From NCBI RefSeq assembly GCF_004114935.1, contig NZ_CP022221.1, positions 3,431,001 to 3,495,000 on the forward strand: a stretch of DNA of 64,000 bases. Direction: 5' to 3'. Both the position numbers and the translations under genes were made by a program. How positions within the stretch are numbered: the stretch's first letter is position 1; each line of letters begins with the position of its first letter. Shown piece by piece: positions 62,269 to 64,000 of this stretch. Source of the DNA: Bradyrhizobium zhanjiangense (GTDB taxonomy: Bacteria; Pseudomonadota; Alphaproteobacteria; Rhizobiales; Xanthobacteraceae). A model generated the notes under the pieces. That model had not been told where the DNA came from, made no database searches, and saw only the letters and a program-made list of their open reading frames with translations.

Positions 62269-62993
62269 GGCGTCTTGGTCTATTGGCGGCTGCTGGCACG
62301 GTCGCGCTGATCCTGGGCGTCACGATGCCTGCAAGGGCGCTGATCGTCTTCGATCCCAATAACTACGTTCAGAACGTCCTGACGGCGGCACGAGAGCTGC
62401 AGCAGATCAACAATCAAATCACCTCGCTACAGAACGAGGCGCAGATGTTGATCAACCAAGCGAAGAACCTGGCAAACCTGCCGTATTCGTCGCTGCAGCA
62501 ACTGCAATCCTCGATACAGCGCACCCAGCAATTGCTGGCCCAGGCCCAGCGCATCGCATACGACGTGCAACAGATCGATCGTGCCTTCTCGACCAGCTAT
62601 GCACCGGCGACCAGCAGCCAGTCGAATCAATTGCTGATCGCCAACGCCCAATCGCGCTGGCAGAATTCGTATGCCGCAACGCAAGACGCGCTTCGCGTCC
62701 AGGCCGGCATCGTTGGCAACCTCGACACCAACCGCGTCCAGACCTCCGCGCTCGTTAGCTCAAGCCAAGGCGCTATCGGTGCCTTGCAGGCAACACAGGC
62801 TGGCAACCAGATTCTCGCGCTGAACGCGCAGCAGCTCGCCGACCTCACAGCTGTCGTGACGGCGCAGGGCAGGGCGCAAAGCCTTGAACTCGCGCAACGC
62901 GCGGCGGCCCAGGACCAGGGCCGCGAACAGCTCCGGCGGTTTCTTACGCCAGGGCAGGGCTATCAATCATCTAACGTGCAGATGTTCCACTGA
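62265..62993 (+). CDS. trbJ: TrbJ, mating-pair protein
   Basis: 242 residues with a signal peptide (about 1-25) and a long Gln-rich coiled-coil body (LQQINNQITSLQNEAQMLINQ), the VirB5-like TrbJ pattern. Overlaps trbE by 4 bp and trbK by 1 bp. A minor pilus component. Confidence 0.92.
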   Translation: MRRLGLLAAAGTVALILGVTMPARALIVFDPNNYVQNVLTAARELQQINNQITSLQNEAQMLINQAKNLANLPYSSLQQLQSSIQRTQQLLAQAQRIAYDVQQIDRAFSTSYAPATSSQSNQLLIANAQSRWQNSYAATQDALRVQAGIVGNLDTNRVQTSALVSSSQGAIGALQATQAGNQILALNAQQLADLTAVVTAQGRAQSLELAQRAAAQDQGREQLRRFLTPGQGYQSSNVQMFH

Positions 62994-63361
62994 TGACCGA
63001 CATCCGGGCATTCAAGGCGTTGTCGCTGCTTACGACTATTGGCGTGTTGGTCGTCACTGCCTGCACGATTCAGCTTCGCGGCGGAGACGGTCCTCCGCCG
63101 CCGAAAGCGGAGCAGATGACAGACGCAACCAGTTCAGACCTCGCGCGCTGCCGTAGCGTCACTGCGGAGGAAGCAGCGGGTTATGAGCATTGCAAGCAAG
63201 TTTGGGCCGAAAACCGCCGTCGCTTCTTTGGCAAGAAAGACGGTGCCGCGGTTCCAAACCACGACGATTCCGCCCCCGGCGTGGCGCTATTTCCAAAGGA
63301 CCAAAGCCGGATCCCGCTGGGATATCCAAAACTGGTGGCGCCTGAGGTGAGCAAACCATGA
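62993..63361 (+). CDS. trbK: TrbK-alt, entry exclusion lipoprotein
   Basis: 122 residues. Lipobox V-T-A-C near residue 25, then a Pro-rich stretch and AARCRSVTAEEAAGYEHCKQVWAENRRRFFG-like sequence, typical of the TrbK-alt family. Likely an outer- or inner-membrane lipoprotein blocking redundant transfer. Overlaps trbL by 4 bp. Confidence 0.88.
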   Translation: MTDIRAFKALSLLTTIGVLVVTACTIQLRGGDGPPPPKAEQMTDATSSDLARCRSVTAEEAAGYEHCKQVWAENRRRFFGKKDGAAVPNHDDSAPGVALFPKDQSRIPLGYPKLVAPEVSKP

Positions 63362-64000
63362 CCGGTACGGGGATCATCGACCAGTTCCTGGAAACGTTCA
63401 CGCGTTACATCGACAACGGCTTCGGGCTGCTGGGGAGCGATGTCGGATATCTCGCAACGACCCTTGCTGCGATCGACATTACGCTCGCAGCGTTGTTCTG
63501 GAGTTGGGGAACTGATGAGGACATCATCGCGCGTCTCGTCAAGAAGACGCTCTTCGTAGGGGTCTTCGCCTACCTCATCGGTAACTGGAACAGTCTGGCG
63601 CGCATCGTCTTCGAGAGCTTTGCCGGTCTTGGCCTGAAAGCATCAGGCGCAAGCCTCTCCGCATCGGATTTCCTGCGGCCCGGAAAGATCGCTCAAGTCG
63701 GCCTTGATGCCGGCCGACCATTGCTTGATTCGATCTCCAACCTGATGGGCTATATCAGTTTCTTCGAGAATTTCGTCCAGATCGTCGTTCTCCTGTTCGC
63801 GTGGGTCGTGGTGCTGCTCGCCTTCTTTATTCTGGCGATCCAGCTCTTTGTCACCCTGATCGAATTCAAGCTCACGACACTGGCCGGCTTCGTGCTCATT
63901 CCCTTCGGGCTATTTGGCAAGACCGCCTTCGCGGCGGAGCGCGTTCTGGGCAACGTCATATCTTCCGGCATCAAGATCCTGGTCCTGGCCGTCATCGTCG
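63358..64000 (+). CDS. trbL: TrbL, polytopic mating-pair protein, 3' end outside window
   Basis: 214 residues visible from ATG 63358. GIIDQFLETFTRYIDNGFGLL is the TrbL/VirB6 start, followed by several long membrane helices and the segment EFKLTTLAGFVLIPFGLFGKTAFAAE. The frame is open to the window edge; trbF, trbG and trbI are expected beyond. Confidence 0.93.
   Translation, partial: MTGTGIIDQFLETFTRYIDNGFGLLGSDVGYLATTLAAIDITLAALFWSWGTDEDIIARLVKKTLFVGVFAYLIGNWNSLARIVFESFAGLGLKASGASLSASDFLRPGKIAQVGLDAGRPLLDSISNLMGYISFFENFVQIVVLLFAWVVVLLAFFILAIQLFVTLIEFKLTTLAGFVLIPFGLFGKTAFAAERVLGNVISSGIKILVLAVIV

Overview
High-GC alphaproteobacterial DNA, most like Bradyrhizobium or a close Rhizobiales relative. 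Evidence is protein style, FNR/FixK-type boxes, TRAP and Bug-type solute receptors, and a conjugation/excision module of the ICEMlSymR7A (Mesorhizobium) kind. The organism is an inference from gene content; no rRNA or tRNA was seen.

Bases 1-22530 look like ordinary chromosome. First comes a probable low-oxygen/stress block: universal stress protein, acyl-CoA synthetase fused to a GNAT domain, YqjE/YqjD-like envelope proteins, an MlaEFD-like lipid ABC transporter, a small cytochrome c, a Cys-motif FNR/FixK regulator and a second Crp/Fnr regulator. FNR-type TTGAT-N4-RTCAA boxes lie at 4321, 7886 and 8723. Then come catabolic genes: a cyclase, a TRAP transporter operon with SDR behind a 29-bp palindrome, a molybdenum hydroxylase pair with a ModA-like protein, a Bug receptor, a molybdopterin oxidoreductase and an enoyl-CoA hydratase.

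From about 22585 to the end is an integrative and conjugative element (ICE) that runs off the right edge. It begins with a tyrosine recombinase overlapped by a small Xis-like gene, then maintenance genes (a truncated ParB, a toprim protein, DUF2493, DUF736, DUF932). Next is a regulatory core resembling QseC-QseM-FseA-RdfS; the FseA-like gene is split and needs a +1 ribosomal frameshift. Then come repA with iteron-like repeats, DUF2840, TraF, a lytic transglycosylase, relaxase, TraG and a CopG protein. Three different IS110-family transposases interrupt this stretch; one sits where a parA gene would be expected.

Between CopG and trbB lies a 12.5-kb cargo block without recognisable transposases: an aromatic ring-cleavage operon (LigB-LigA-MFS-SDR) with a large ATPase regulator, a second MFS, an SDR, a third MFS and a LysR regulator. 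The trb mating-pair operon (trbB, C, D/E, J, K, L) follows. A probable one-base deletion fuses TrbD in frame to TrbE.

The most unusual points are the frameshifted FseA with its QseM partner, the TrbD-TrbE fusion, two similar hairpin leaders ahead of the DUF2493 and DUF736 genes, iteron repeats beside repA with parA missing, catalytic-residue losses in the cargo SDR and LigB-like enzyme, and a repeated ~80-bp sequence next to the cargo/trb junction.
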